Below are positions 17,054 to 25,838 of a stretch of 64,000 nt of DNA, in pieces. The stretch's first letter is position 1. Each line of letters begins with the position of its first letter. The stretch is from Acidobacteriota bacterium. Lineage in GTDB: Bacteria; Acidobacteriota; Terriglobia; UBA7540. The stretch spans positions 82,001 to 146,000 of the forward strand of contig JAKCCV010000003.1 in the NCBI GenBank assembly GCA_021838785.1, written 5' to 3'. The notes below the pieces were generated by a model, which was not told where the DNA came from, did no database searches, and worked only from the letters and a program-made list of their open reading frames with translations. Both the position numbers and the translations under genes were made by a program.

Positions 17054-17962
17054 TCATCGCCCGTTAAGGAGGAATAAAGCCGGCGACCACAAGGCAATGT
17101 CCATCATGACGCGGAACAAATCCTTCGGCATTCGTTCGGCGGAACTTCCAACCATCATCAATGCCACCGCAGCCAAAGCCTCCGCGCCATAAAGGCGCCC
17201 CATGGACCGGGAGGATGGAAGCAGCGCCAACATCGCCGAGGCCGCGGCCGTGACGAGTGTTGCAGCGACCGAGTGCCGGCCGAGCCATTGCGTGGTGGCG
17301 TGGGGCGCATCGGGCCAGGTTTCCGAGCTGCCGAGGCTCGCGCCAGGCGCGTCGCGCAGCTCCGCGGGCCGTGCTGTTCTCCACTCCGAAAATTCAATCA
17401 CCGCGCAATTCACCCAGCAGAGAAATCCAAAAATCAGCCAACCAGCCAACATTCGAGGCCAACCGCCTTGAAGCTGCTCCCAGATCGGGAAACAGGTGCC
17501 AACAGCGAAAATGAGCGCGACCATCAGCTCTTTGGGCAGTTTCCGCTCGCTTTTTGGCTGACGAAGGTGCACCGCGTAGAAATAAACGCCGATTGCCAGG
17601 ATGAGCAACAGCCCGCCCAGCAAGGTTTTCCGATTTAACTGGGTCAAGGCCAGCCAACTTGCGCCGATCAGAACCACCGGAACGGACCAAAGGAACCCAA
17701 GGCGGTGCCGACGGTAAAACTGATGTCGGGGAGCTTCGCCCTCGGAAGGTGTGGCCGAGAAGCTGTCCAGAATTCGGTCGAAGACGTAGAGCAGCCACAC
17801 AGCCATCGCCAGAACCGCCGTGGCCGCGGCGCTGAGCGGCGTCTTCATGCTGCGCGCGAACAGCCGCTGCCAAAGAACCGCGACCACGGGCGCATCCAGA
17901 CTGAGACGTGTGAGCCATACCAGCGGCGAAGAAGGCGCGGTCGCCTTGGCTCGAGGGCTCAT
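17054..17962 (-). CDS. Polytopic membrane protein, UbiA-like?
   Basis: 302 aa from the ATG at 17962 (MSPRAKATAPSSPL); a longer frame upstream adds an atypical 37 residues. There are about eight hydrophobic helices. The first helices (LDAPVVAVLWQ then LLYVFDRILDS) recall the UbiA prenyltransferase superfamily, where the equivalent position carries NDxxD; here only FDRILD is present, so the metal-binding motif is not intact. A second D-rich motif is not visible. No neighbouring gene suggests a substrate. I treat the UbiA relation as tentative. Confidence 0.6.
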   Translation of the reverse strand: MSPRAKATAPSSPLVWLTRLSLDAPVVAVLWQRLFARSMKTPLSAAATAVLAMAVWLLYVFDRILDSFSATPSEGEAPRHQFYRRHRLGFLWSVPVVLIGASWLALTQLNRKTLLGGLLLILAIGVYFYAVHLRQPKSERKLPKELMVALIFAVGTCFPIWEQLQGGWPRMLAGWLIFGFLCWVNCAVIEFSEWRTARPAELRDAPGASLGSSETWPDAPHATTQWLGRHSVAATLVTAAASAMLALLPSSRSMGRLYGAEALAAVALMMVGSSAERMPKDLFRVMMDIALWSPALFLLNGR

Positions 17963-18180
17963 TGCACTGCGGACCTCCACAACTATCATTGTTACAGAGT
18001 CACGGGAAGAATCGAGGAAAGATTTCACGAGCCGGTCGCCAAAACCGAAAAATGCGATCGTCGCTCGCGCCATGGAGCGAGCTTCATCCTGCAGCGGCCA
18101 GCCATGGAAAACGATGTCCGGCGTTGACGGGTTGGGAGGGGTATGCTACGTTCACAACGTGAGGGGTTGAAGGAGGTTAA

Positions 18181-18873
18181 TTGTTTGCTGTTCTCTTCTG
18201 GATTATTCAGAGCGCGTTTTTGGACTATCTTTCAGGCACGGGCCTTGTGGCTCGCATCGTCCTGTTAATTCTCTTAATCCTTTCCATTTTTTCTTGGGCG
18301 ATTATCATTCACAAGCAAGCGGTTTTCAAACGGGCGCGGCGAGATTCGGCGGGCTTTTTGCGGGTCTTTCACCAGAGCAAGAAGCTCTCCGACATTCGCA
18401 GCGCGGCGGCGCTGGTGAAGCGGAGCCCGCTGCCGGCGGTTTTCGAGGCCGGGTACCGTGAAATCGAAAGTCAAGCCACGGTGAGTTCCAACCCCGGCAA
18501 GCCGATTATCAAAAGCCTCGAGGCCGTGCACCGCGCGCTTCAAATTGCCGCCGCCCGCGAACTCACGGAAATGGAGCAGCAGCTTTCCTGGCTGGCGACG
18601 ACCGCGGCGGCCTCGCCGTTTATCGGTCTGTTTGGGACCGTCTGGGGAATTATGGATGCCTTTCACGGGTTGGGCCTTGCAGGAACCGCCAGCTTGCGAA
18701 GCGTCGCGCCCGGCATTTCCGAAGCTCTGATAACGACCGCCGGCGGACTGTTCGCGGCCATCCCCGCCCTTATCGCCTACAACCAGTTTGTTCAGCGGCT
18801 GAAGGAATTTGGCGTCATGCTAGACGACTTTGTCCTGGAATTTCTGAATATGACGGAACGGTATTTTACATAG
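18181..18873 (+). CDS. tolQ: TolQ/ExbB/MotA family proton channel
   Basis: 230 aa, the standard length. It begins with TTG at 18181, supported by a strong AAGGAGG five bases upstream. Three membrane segments are visible: residues ~15-40, and a pair near 140-160 and 170-195. The SPFIGLFGTVWGIMDAF segment is the conserved TolQ/ExbB pore motif. With TolR it forms the inner-membrane motor that energises the Tol-Pal machine during cell division and outer-membrane constriction. It is the first gene of a six-gene same-strand cluster; assignment to Tol rather than Exb follows from downstream tolB and pal. Confidence 0.92.
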   Translation: MFAVLFWIIQSAFLDYLSGTGLVARIVLLILLILSIFSWAIIIHKQAVFKRARRDSAGFLRVFHQSKKLSDIRSAAALVKRSPLPAVFEAGYREIESQATVSSNPGKPIIKSLEAVHRALQIAAARELTEMEQQLSWLATTAAASPFIGLFGTVWGIMDAFHGLGLAGTASLRSVAPGISEALITTAGGLFAAIPALIAYNQFVQRLKEFGVMLDDFVLEFLNMTERYFT

Positions 18874-18957
18874 AGTAAGCCGCCCGCCGCTTCTGACGGG
18901 CCGTAGGAGCCTCGGCACGCGGCGGGCGCTTTGAGTCCGGCACCGAGAGAGTGGAAG

Positions 18958-19383
18958 ATGGCCTTTACGACACCTAAAGGGACAACCCAAACCGCGATGG
19001 CGGAAATCAACGTGACGCCCTTCGTGGATGTCATGCTGGTGTTGCTGGTGATTTTTATGGTGACGGCGCCGCTGCTTGAATCCGGCATCGAAGTCACACT
19101 GCCCAAAACCAAAACCGTGAAGGTGTTGCACCAGGAGAGGGTGGTGGTCACGATTGACAAAATGCAAACCATTTACGTGGGCAACCAGCCGGTGAATATC
19201 CACCTGCTCGGCTCCATCGTGCGGAAGCAGATGCGGGGCGACGACAACGCGCCGGTCTTCATCCGTTGCGATCAAGCGGTGGCGTTCGGCGCCTTCGCGC
19301 GAGTGATTGACGCCCTGAAGCAAGCCAAGGTGAAAAACATCAACATCGTCACGCAGCCCTTGAACACGAAACCTTCATCTTAA
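18958..19383 (+). CDS. tolR: TolR/ExbD family protein
   Basis: 141 aa starting at ATG 18958; a longer frame with TTG is rejected. The N-terminus has the typical short cytoplasmic piece with AEINVTPFVDVMLVLLVIFMV, whose Asp in FVDVMLVLL is the conserved proton-path residue. The periplasmic domain follows, ending with ALKQAKVKNINIVTQP, typical of ExbD/TolR. It partners with the preceding TolQ and follows it by 84 bases. Confidence 0.92.
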   Translation: MAFTTPKGTTQTAMAEINVTPFVDVMLVLLVIFMVTAPLLESGIEVTLPKTKTVKVLHQERVVVTIDKMQTIYVGNQPVNIHLLGSIVRKQMRGDDNAPVFIRCDQAVAFGAFARVIDALKQAKVKNINIVTQPLNTKPSS

Positions 19384-19421
19384 AAAGAGGATCGAGAACC
19401 GGAGGTCACGCTCGTCAGGCC

Positions 19422-20222
19422 ATGGAGGCAGCGGTTGTTCCTGAGATGGCAAGGTCGTCGGCGGGCTTACGTGGCCCGTTGATGTGGTCCATTCTGCTGC
19501 ACGGCACGCTCGTGGCCACAGCCGTTCTCTACGGATGGATGGGAGGCTTCCAGGGCCCGGCGTGGGGAAACGGCATCAACTCGGGCAGCGCTGTCCGCGT
19601 GAACGCCGTTGCGTCGCTGGCCGGCATCCCGCTTCCGCCGCCGGCCATTTCCACGCCCAACACGCTCGCCACCCAAAATCCCGGCCTGTTTTTTTCCAAG
19701 CCTGTACCGAAAATGCCGACCTCGCCCAACGTCGTGAAAATCCCGAAATTCAAGGAAGCGACTCGGGTCAAAAAGCTCACGGGCGTGAACAAGCTCATCC
19801 AAAAGCAGAAATTTCAGCCGGCGCCCAACGCCGTTCCGTTCGGCGAAGGTGGAGCGCCGCAGATGACCTACAGCCCCGTCGTCAACGCCGCAGGCAGCGG
19901 CGGTATCTCTTTTGGGCAAGGAAACTTTGGTCAAATGTTCGGTTGGTACGTGGACGCGGTGCGCGACCGGATCAGCAGCAATTGGCTGCTCTCGACCATC
20001 AGCTCGGATATCGTCAGCGCGCCGCGCGTCTATGTGGACTTTGACATTGAGCGCAACGGCACCATCACGCACGCGCGCATCGTTCAATCGAGTGGCGTTC
20101 CGGAGGTGGACCGCTCGGCGCTTCGGGCCGTGTTGGCCTCGAACCCTCTTGCCCCGCTTCCCCAAGCGTATTCGGGAAACCAAGTCCACGTGGAGTTCTA
20201 CTTTGACTTCCATCGTCCATAA
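19422..20222 (+). CDS. TolA/TonB-like energy-transducing protein
   Basis: 266 aa. A single membrane anchor (LMWSILLHGTLVATAVLYGW) is followed by a proline- and lysine-rich periplasmic linker and a C-terminal TonB/TolA-type domain (YVDFDIERNGTITHARIVQSSG, with VDRSALRAVLASNPLAPLP). The linker is much shorter than the long helical rod of enterobacterial TolA. Its place between tolR and tolB makes it the TolA functional equivalent, although by sequence it is nearer TonB. It starts 38 bases after tolR. Confidence 0.88.
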   Translation: MEAAVVPEMARSSAGLRGPLMWSILLHGTLVATAVLYGWMGGFQGPAWGNGINSGSAVRVNAVASLAGIPLPPPAISTPNTLATQNPGLFFSKPVPKMPTSPNVVKIPKFKEATRVKKLTGVNKLIQKQKFQPAPNAVPFGEGGAPQMTYSPVVNAAGSGGISFGQGNFGQMFGWYVDAVRDRISSNWLLSTISSDIVSAPRVYVDFDIERNGTITHARIVQSSGVPEVDRSALRAVLASNPLAPLPQAYSGNQVHVEFYFDFHRP

Positions 20223-20296
20223 GCGCCATGTCCTTCCGGCCCGCGAGCGCGCTGCAAGCGCAAGAGCTTTCCAAAACTCTTTCATCGGTGAAAGGA

Positions 20297-21634
20297 ATGA
20301 TGTTAACCAAACGTTGGCTTAGTTTCGTCGTTTTCATCCTCATGGGAGTTGGCCTGAACGCCGGCCCGGGGTTCAGCCAAGGTTGGTTCAAGACCGGAAT
20401 CAACCTTGGGCAAACTCAGGTTAAGATTGCCGTTCCCGACTTCCCTCCGCAATCGGTTAATCAACAACTTGTGAGCTTGACTCAAACCTTTAACAAGGTT
20501 TTGTGGAACGACCTGGCGTTTTCGGGGATTCTTCAAATGGTCAGCAAAAGCTATTATCCGCTGACCACGCCGCAAACCCCCGCGCAAGTGGATTTCAAGG
20601 CCTGGTCAGGCCCGCCGGTCAACGCGCAGATGTTGGTGCTCGGCAGCACGGCGTCGGTCAACAACCAGATGGTGGTGACGGCTTACTTGCAAGATGTGCG
20701 GAGCCCGGGCAGTCCGCCGGCCATGGCCAAGCGATACGTTGCGGACCTGAGTCCGGAAGCGGCGCGCGCCATTGCGCACCATCTGGCGAACGACATCATT
20801 CAGCTTCTGGGTGGCGGGATTCCCGGCATCAACTTGACGAAGATCGCCTTCGTCAGCAACCGCACGGGCTATCCCGAGATCTGGGTGATGGATTACGACG
20901 GCCACAACCAGCATCCGATTACCAACTATCATTCGTTGTGCACGACGCCGCGATGGTCGCCGAATGATGAAGATCTGGCCTTTACGAGCTACGCCAGCGG
21001 CAATCCGGAGATTTACATTTTTTCCCTGTTGACCAATCACCGGTTGCCGTTCCCAACTTACCGCGGGCTGAATACCACCCCTGCCTGGTCGCCCGATGGC
21101 AAGAAGATCGCCTTCTGTTCGAGCATGGGCGGCGATCCGGAGATTTACGTCAGCAACGTGGACGGCTCCAACCTGCAACAACTGACGTTCGCGCCCAAGG
21201 TGAATATTTCTCCGGTGTGGAACCCCAAAACCGGCAAGGAAATTGCCTTCGTTTCTGACCGCAGCGGCACGCCTCAGATCTACATTATGTCTTCCGACGG
21301 CACCAATCTGCGGCGGCTGATTACCTATGGCGGCGACGCCAACGCTCCCTCCTGGTCGCCGAATGGACTTTTTATGGCGTTCTGCTGGGGCGAGGTGGGA
21401 ACGGGCGCGTATGATATCTATGTCATCAACATCGCCACGGGGCAAATTGTTCAGCTCACGCACGGCGAGGGCCGCAACACTCATCCGTCCTGGGCGCCCG
21501 ACGGGCGACACATCGTTTTTTGCTCCACGCGGAACGGCGGCCATCGGCAAATATGGACGATGTTGGCCAATGGACAGGACCCTCGGCAACTTACATTCAA
21601 GGGCAGCAATTGGAATCCGAACTGGTCCAATTGA
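20297..21634 (+). CDS. tolB: Tol-Pal translocation protein TolB
   Basis: 445 aa from ATG 20297, preceded by GTGAAAGGA. The signal peptide is LSFVVFILMGVGLNAGPGFS. The N-terminal TolB domain (about residues 30-155) is followed by a six-bladed propeller with repeated TPRWSPNDEDLAFTSY, TPAWSPDGKKIAFCS and PSWSPNGLFMAF motifs. TolB is periplasmic and binds Pal. An in-frame ATG at 20228 is too close to the previous stop and would precede the signal with a polar stretch. The order tolQ-R-A-B-pal-cpoB is the canonical one. Confidence 0.93.
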   Translation: MMLTKRWLSFVVFILMGVGLNAGPGFSQGWFKTGINLGQTQVKIAVPDFPPQSVNQQLVSLTQTFNKVLWNDLAFSGILQMVSKSYYPLTTPQTPAQVDFKAWSGPPVNAQMLVLGSTASVNNQMVVTAYLQDVRSPGSPPAMAKRYVADLSPEAARAIAHHLANDIIQLLGGGIPGINLTKIAFVSNRTGYPEIWVMDYDGHNQHPITNYHSLCTTPRWSPNDEDLAFTSYASGNPEIYIFSLLTNHRLPFPTYRGLNTTPAWSPDGKKIAFCSSMGGDPEIYVSNVDGSNLQQLTFAPKVNISPVWNPKTGKEIAFVSDRSGTPQIYIMSSDGTNLRRLITYGGDANAPSWSPNGLFMAFCWGEVGTGAYDIYVINIATGQIVQLTHGEGRNTHPSWAPDGRHIVFCSTRNGGHRQIWTMLANGQDPRQLTFKGSNWNPNWSN

Positions 21635-21871
21635 GCGCGGCCCTGCGCGAATCTGGGGCAAGTTGGTCTCGCTAGCGGCGGCGTGCGATGACGCATTTGC
21701 CAGGGAACCGATTTTTTGTTGTTTTCGGACTCAAGGCGGTGATAGCATCTGTGGACTTAATCAGAGCGCCGTCCGGGGTTCACGAACTTCTGACGGGGCG
21801 GCGTCTGAGCCTTGCATTCCCATGCAACAAGTTCTCAATTTTTAATCTCATTGGTCGAGGGAGGAAAGAAA

Positions 21872-22633
21872 ATGCAATCGCACCGAGGCAGCCTGGTCGT
21901 CCTGGCTGCCATTCTTGGATTGACGGTCATCGGGACCACGTCTTGCCATAAGAAGGTTGTGCCGCCGCCCGCCACTCCGCCGCCGCCCGCCGCCACGCCG
22001 GCTCCCACGGGCAGTTTGACGGCAGAACCAAGCACCATCCAAGCCGGTCAATCCGCAACGTTGACGTGGACATCAGAAAATGCCACCGAGTTGGATCTCG
22101 AGCCGAACATCGGCAAGGTTCAGCCCCAAGGCTCAACGACCGTCAGCCCTCAGCAATCCACTACCTACACGCTGACCCTCAAGGGGCCCGGCGGCGAACA
22201 GTTCGACGAGGCGCGCGTGACCGTCGCGGGAGCTCCGCCAACCCCCGCCGCCGAGGCCACGCCTCCGGTCACCGAAGAAGAGCTCTTTGAGCAAAAGGTG
22301 AAGGACGCCTTTTTTGATTTCAACCGCGCCAACATCCGTCCAGACGCGCGAGTCGCGCTGACCGAAGACGCGCAATTTTTCAAAGAGCATCCCAGCATTG
22401 ACTTCACCATCGAAGGTCACTGCGACCAGCGCGGCACCGAGGAATACAACCTGGGTCTCGGCGAGCGCCGGGCGGAGGCGGCCAAGAATTTCCTGGTAAG
22501 TCTGGGAGTCGCCGCCTCTCGCATTACGACGATTTCTTACGGCAAAGATCGCCCATTCTGCACCGAGCAGACCTCGGCGTGCTACCAGGAAAATCGTCGG
22601 GCGCATTTTGTCTTTGGCTCGGAGACTCACTAA
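21872..22633 (+). CDS. pal: Peptidoglycan-associated lipoprotein Pal with Ig-like insert
   Basis: 253 aa from ATG 21872, with GGGAGGAAAG upstream. The lipoprotein signal ends in GTTSC (lipobox, Cys about residue 25), followed by a Pro/Ala-rich linker. A beta-rich segment at about residues 48-120 (SLTAEPSTIQAGQSATLTW...STTYTLTLKG) looks like a bacterial Ig-like domain. The OmpA C-terminal peptidoglycan-binding domain follows (FDFNRANIRPDA, IEGHCDQRGTEEYNLGLGERR). The Ig-like segment is absent from Escherichia coli Pal (about 173 aa). It is 237 bases after tolB, with no other gene in between. Confidence 0.92.
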   Translation: MQSHRGSLVVLAAILGLTVIGTTSCHKKVVPPPATPPPPAATPAPTGSLTAEPSTIQAGQSATLTWTSENATELDLEPNIGKVQPQGSTTVSPQQSTTYTLTLKGPGGEQFDEARVTVAGAPPTPAAEATPPVTEEELFEQKVKDAFFDFNRANIRPDARVALTEDAQFFKEHPSIDFTIEGHCDQRGTEEYNLGLGERRAEAAKNFLVSLGVAASRITTISYGKDRPFCTEQTSACYQENRRAHFVFGSETH

Positions 22634-22832
22634 CGGGTTTCATCGAATCGTTGCTCGTTGCCGGGTGCGCCGCCGGGCGCGGCAAAAACTTTGGCGCGTC
22701 GCCGAACTTGCACCGCCAGCCGCGTTCCCTTGGCGTCGCAGGAAGGCCTACGTGTGCCCGTTGACCCCGGCGTGACGGCAGGCTAGACTGTCCGTGAGAG
22801 GGATTGTTCGCCAAACGGAGGGAGAAGTTGCC

Positions 22833-23726
22833 TTGAAAAAGCTTTGGATTTCGGTTCTCCTTGCGGCGGGTGTGGTCTGGGCGGGTGTTCCACCCAGCTT
22901 CGCGGTCAGCCGGCAAACCATTGAAATGATGCAGCAACTGAACACCTTGCAGCAGGAGGTTCAAACCCTGCAAACGACCTTGGCCACGCAGACGGCGATT
23001 CTGAGGACGCTGATTCAACAAACCCAAGCTGACGTCCGAACCATCAAGCAGCAAGTGGGCGACATCCGGCGAACCACCGAGCAGAGCCTCGCCACCTACG
23101 GCTCCTCCGTTCAAACCTTGACGGGACAGGTCCAGGCTTTGGGTTCGAGCGTGGACGTCGTGAACGCTCGCCTGGCGAAGTTGAGCGACCAAATCACCAA
23201 GACCCAAAACATCATTCAGACGCTCAACCAGGTGCCCGCCACGCCGGCAGCGAACGCCGCGCTGACGCCCGGCGCAAGCGGGACGCCCTCCTCGTCCACC
23301 GATGCCACCGGCGCCGCGCCGGCTGCCGCGCCCATTCCCGACCCGAACGCGCTATTCAGTTCGGCGCTCGAAAGCTACAACAGCGGTCAGTATGGTTTGG
23401 CGATTCAAGGGTTCACGGAGTTCTTGCAATACTACGGCAACAGCGCCCGCGCCTCGGACGCCCAGTATTACATTGGCGACTCTTACTACAACGAGGGCAA
23501 CTATCCCAAAGCCATCAGTGAGTTCAACAAATGCCTGGATCGGTATCAGAGCGGCCCGCGGTTGCCTACGGCGCAGCTTAAAAAAGCTTATGCCCTGTTG
23601 GCCCTGGGGGAAACCCAAGCGGGTATCCGCGAATTGCGGTCTTTGATTCAGCGATATCCGCACTCCTCGGAAGCGGATTTAGCTCGGCAGCGGCTCAAGC
23701 AACTGTATGCCCCGCGTCGCCGGTAA
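22833..23726 (+). CDS. cpoB: Cell division coordinator CpoB (YbgF)
   Basis: 297 aa, starting most likely at TTG 22833 (LKKLWISVLLAAG), which follows GGAGGGAGAAG. It has a signal peptide, an N-terminal coiled coil (QQLNTLQQEVQTLQTT onward), a Pro/Ala/Thr linker and three C-terminal TPR repeats (ALESYNSGQYGLAIQGF, AQYYIGDSYYNEGNYPKA, LKKAYALLALGETQAG). It coordinates Tol energy with outer-membrane constriction and PBP1B. It is the last gene of the Tol-Pal cluster. Confidence 0.92.
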   Translation: MKKLWISVLLAAGVVWAGVPPSFAVSRQTIEMMQQLNTLQQEVQTLQTTLATQTAILRTLIQQTQADVRTIKQQVGDIRRTTEQSLATYGSSVQTLTGQVQALGSSVDVVNARLAKLSDQITKTQNIIQTLNQVPATPAANAALTPGASGTPSSSTDATGAAPAAAPIPDPNALFSSALESYNSGQYGLAIQGFTEFLQYYGNSARASDAQYYIGDSYYNEGNYPKAISEFNKCLDRYQSGPRLPTAQLKKAYALLALGETQAGIRELRSLIQRYPHSSEADLARQRLKQLYAPRRR

Positions 23727-23805
23727 GCTTGGCGAAGCGCCGACGCAACGGGTGAGCGGCGTCGCGCGAAGCGACCCTCCACCCCACACCGAAAGCGAGG
23801 CACCC

Positions 23806-24258
23806 ATGAGCGGCACGGTGAACAAGGTGATTTTGGTTGGGCGTTTGGGAAAAGACCCGGAAGTTAAATATACGCCGAGCGGCGCTCCGGTGGCTAAATT
23901 CACCCTCGCCACCGACGAGAGCTTCAAGGATCGCAATGGCGAACAGCAAAAAAAGACGGAGTGGCACAACATCGTCGCCTGGAACAAATTGGCGGAAATC
24001 TGCGGCGAATATCTGACGAAGGGAAAACTCGTTTACATCGAGGGAAGCATTCGCAGCCACCAATATGAAGACTCACAGGGCAACAAGAAAACGGCTTACG
24101 AGATTGTAGCCCGCAACATGCAAATGCTGGGCTCTCGAGGCGACGCGGAACGCAGCCACGAAGCCGCCGCGCCTGACGCTTCCGCACCCGCCCGCGAGCC
24201 AAGCCCTCCCGAAACAACCCCCGAGCCGGGCATCACGGACGACGACATTCCCTTCTAA
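23806..24258 (+). CDS. ssb: Single-stranded DNA-binding protein Ssb
   Basis: 150 aa from ATG 23806 (MSGTVNKVILVGRLG). The OB-fold is seen in the DPEVKYTPSGAPVAKFTLAT and WHNIVAWNKLAEI blocks. The acidic C-terminal tip reads DDDIPF, the standard docking peptide for replication and repair partners. The linker is rich in Ala/Pro/Glu. It follows cpoB by 79 bases; whether it shares the operon is unclear. It converges with the Spy-like gene with only six bases between stops. Confidence 0.95.
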   Translation: MSGTVNKVILVGRLGKDPEVKYTPSGAPVAKFTLATDESFKDRNGEQQKKTEWHNIVAWNKLAEICGEYLTKGKLVYIEGSIRSHQYEDSQGNKKTAYEIVARNMQMLGSRGDAERSHEAAAPDASAPAREPSPPETTPEPGITDDDIPF

Positions 24259-24264
24259 GAACGC

Positions 24265-24678
24265 TCAGTGGCCAGGCTGCTTTTTCATGCGGGCGTGCCA
24301 GCGGGCGACCATGGCATTGAACTTGGCGAGTTGGGTGGGATTGAGGATCTTGCGGATTCGGTCCCTTCCCTGCTTGCGGATGGCCGCGATTTGCGGCTCC
24401 ATCTGTTGCTCCAGGACTTGAATCTTGGCCATGTCATCCTTGATGATTTGGTTCACTTGAGCGGTTTGCGCGTTGTCCAGATTCAGATCGTGCTTCAGAT
24501 GGGCCACAATCCATTGTCGGGTGGGAGGGCCGTGGCGCCAGCGGCCGGAATGCCACGCGTAAATGAGCGTGAGCGCCGAGCCCACAATCAAACCGAGGAT
24601 GAACGTCAGAACAAAGTAAAGATAGGCGCGGCGGGTCACTTGTGAGCTAGCCCCCTCGCTCCGCTTCGGCTTGCCCAT
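24265..24678 (-). CDS. Spy/CpxP-like periplasmic protein with membrane anchor
   Basis: 137 aa. One N-terminal membrane segment (YLYFVLTFILGLIVGSALTLIYAW) is followed by an all-helical charged domain with LNLDNAQTAQVNQIIKDDM and RKILNPTQLAKFNAMVARW. These resemble the LTxxQ repeats of the Spy/CpxP/periplasmic repressor (heavy-metal resistance) families. It overlaps the anti-sigma gene by 43 bases in the same direction, so it is the third gene of the sigma operon and may be an envelope-stress chaperone or sensor. Confidence 0.72.
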   Translation of the reverse strand: MGKPKRSEGASSQVTRRAYLYFVLTFILGLIVGSALTLIYAWHSGRWRHGPPTRQWIVAHLKHDLNLDNAQTAQVNQIIKDDMAKIQVLEQQMEPQIAAIRKQGRDRIRKILNPTQLAKFNAMVARWHARMKKQPGH

Positions 24679-25100
24679 CCCGCTTCAAGCGCGCCCGGCG
24701 CGATGGGCGCGGCCTCGCTCACTTCCACCACGGGCGGGCGAGCCAGGAGAACCTCGGCGCGGGAGCGCGCCCGCAACGGCCCGGAAGAAGGTACCACCAA
24801 GCTCAGCAAAACAAGCAGCGTGAGCAAAAGCGTGGCATAAACCATCCGACGCCCCGCAACCTCGATGAACTCTTCGCTCGGATGCTGCACCGCAGCCTCC
24901 AGACGCCGCCGCAGCCTTTCCGTAAATCCCCAAGGAATCTCCGGCGGCTTCTGCTCGCGAAGCTCTCTCCATCCTGCGCGGATAAGCCGCCACTCGGCGG
25001 CCACCTCCGCGCAGGCGCGGCAGCTCTTCAGATGCGCCTGAACTTCCGCCTCCTCGGGTTGACCTTCCTCAAGAATCTTCCGTACGTTTGGGCAGCGCAT
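24636..25100 (-). CDS. Zinc-finger anti-sigma factor
   Basis: 154 aa. The N-terminus has the putative zinc-finger HLKSCRACAEV (HxxxCxxC) of the ZAS/zf-HC2 anti-sigma family, and a single membrane helix at residues ~88-105 (VYATLLLTLLVLLSLVV). The C-terminus would then be periplasmic. It overlaps the upstream sigma factor gene by 32 bases, typical of a cognate pair held stoichiometric by translational coupling. Confidence 0.88.
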   Translation of the reverse strand: MRCPNVRKILEEGQPEEAEVQAHLKSCRACAEVAAEWRLIRAGWRELREQKPPEIPWGFTERLRRRLEAAVQHPSEEFIEVAGRRMVYATLLLTLLVLLSLVVPSSGPLRARSRAEVLLARPPVVEVSEAAPIAPGALEAGWASRSGARGLAHK

Positions 25101-25701
25101 GGCTCACCCTCCCCGAACGCCATTTCTTAAAATCTTTCAGCATTCGTTTGCGTGCTCGGTGCAACCGCACTTTCACGGTGCTTTCCTTCAGTCCCGTGAT
25201 CTCGGCAATTTCTTCCACCGACCGCCCCTCCAGTTCTTTCAGCGCCAAGATGACCCGGTCTTCCGCGGGAGCCCTGGCCAGTAGTTTATCCACTAAATCC
25301 GCTAATGCAAGCCGATCTTCGTGGTCGAGCGAACCCGGCGGGCCGTCCTCGGCAGTAGCTTCGATGCGCCGCTCGGTTTCCTCCCCCATCTGCCAAAAGT
25401 ACGTGACCCGTAACGCTCGATTTCTGCGCAGATAATCATAGCAATGATTCACCGCAATCCGCGACAGCCAGGTTCGAAAGGAGGAGCGAAAATTGTAGCC
25501 CCGAATGGCCACAAAGGCCTTGATAAAAATTTCCTGGACAATGTCCTCCACCTCGTCGTGGCGGTGGACCAGATGAAACACCAAAGAGAAAATCGGCTGG
25601 TGGTAGGTTTCGACCAACCATCCGAACGCCTCTCGGTCGCCGTTTTGGCAACGCCGGATGGTCTCAATCTCGCGGCCGAGCTCGGGGTTCGGATTTGCCA
25701 T
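25069..25701 (-). CDS. ECF-type RNA polymerase sigma factor (RpoE-like)
   Basis: 210 aa. Region 2 (DEVEDIVQEIFIKAFVAI, then WLSRIAVNHCYDYLRR) and region 4 (DRVILALKELEGRSVEEIAEITGL...STVKVRLHRARKRM) are both intact, with no region 3. It is followed by an overlapping ZAS anti-sigma gene and a Spy-like gene, which suggests an envelope or redox stress regulon. An autoregulated promoter is expected upstream but I cannot pin its sequence. Confidence 0.92.
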   Translation of the reverse strand: MANPNPELGREIETIRRCQNGDREAFGWLVETYHQPIFSLVFHLVHRHDEVEDIVQEIFIKAFVAIRGYNFRSSFRTWLSRIAVNHCYDYLRRNRALRVTYFWQMGEETERRIEATAEDGPPGSLDHEDRLALADLVDKLLARAPAEDRVILALKELEGRSVEEIAEITGLKESTVKVRLHRARKRMLKDFKKWRSGRVSHALPKRTEDS

Positions 25702-25838
25702 TCACATTCCATGGCCTGTCCTTCCCACGTAAGCTTCGACGAAGCACCGCGGTTTAAGGTTACAGGCCGGCTTTCAGCAAGTCGCTTCGCCCTTCAATTT
25801 TAATTGACTAACTCATCAAGATGTGAAAGGATATCCCC

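Noticed and set aside
20606-21661. Open frame of 351 codons on the - strand
   Set aside because: Antisense to tolB, no domain resemblance.
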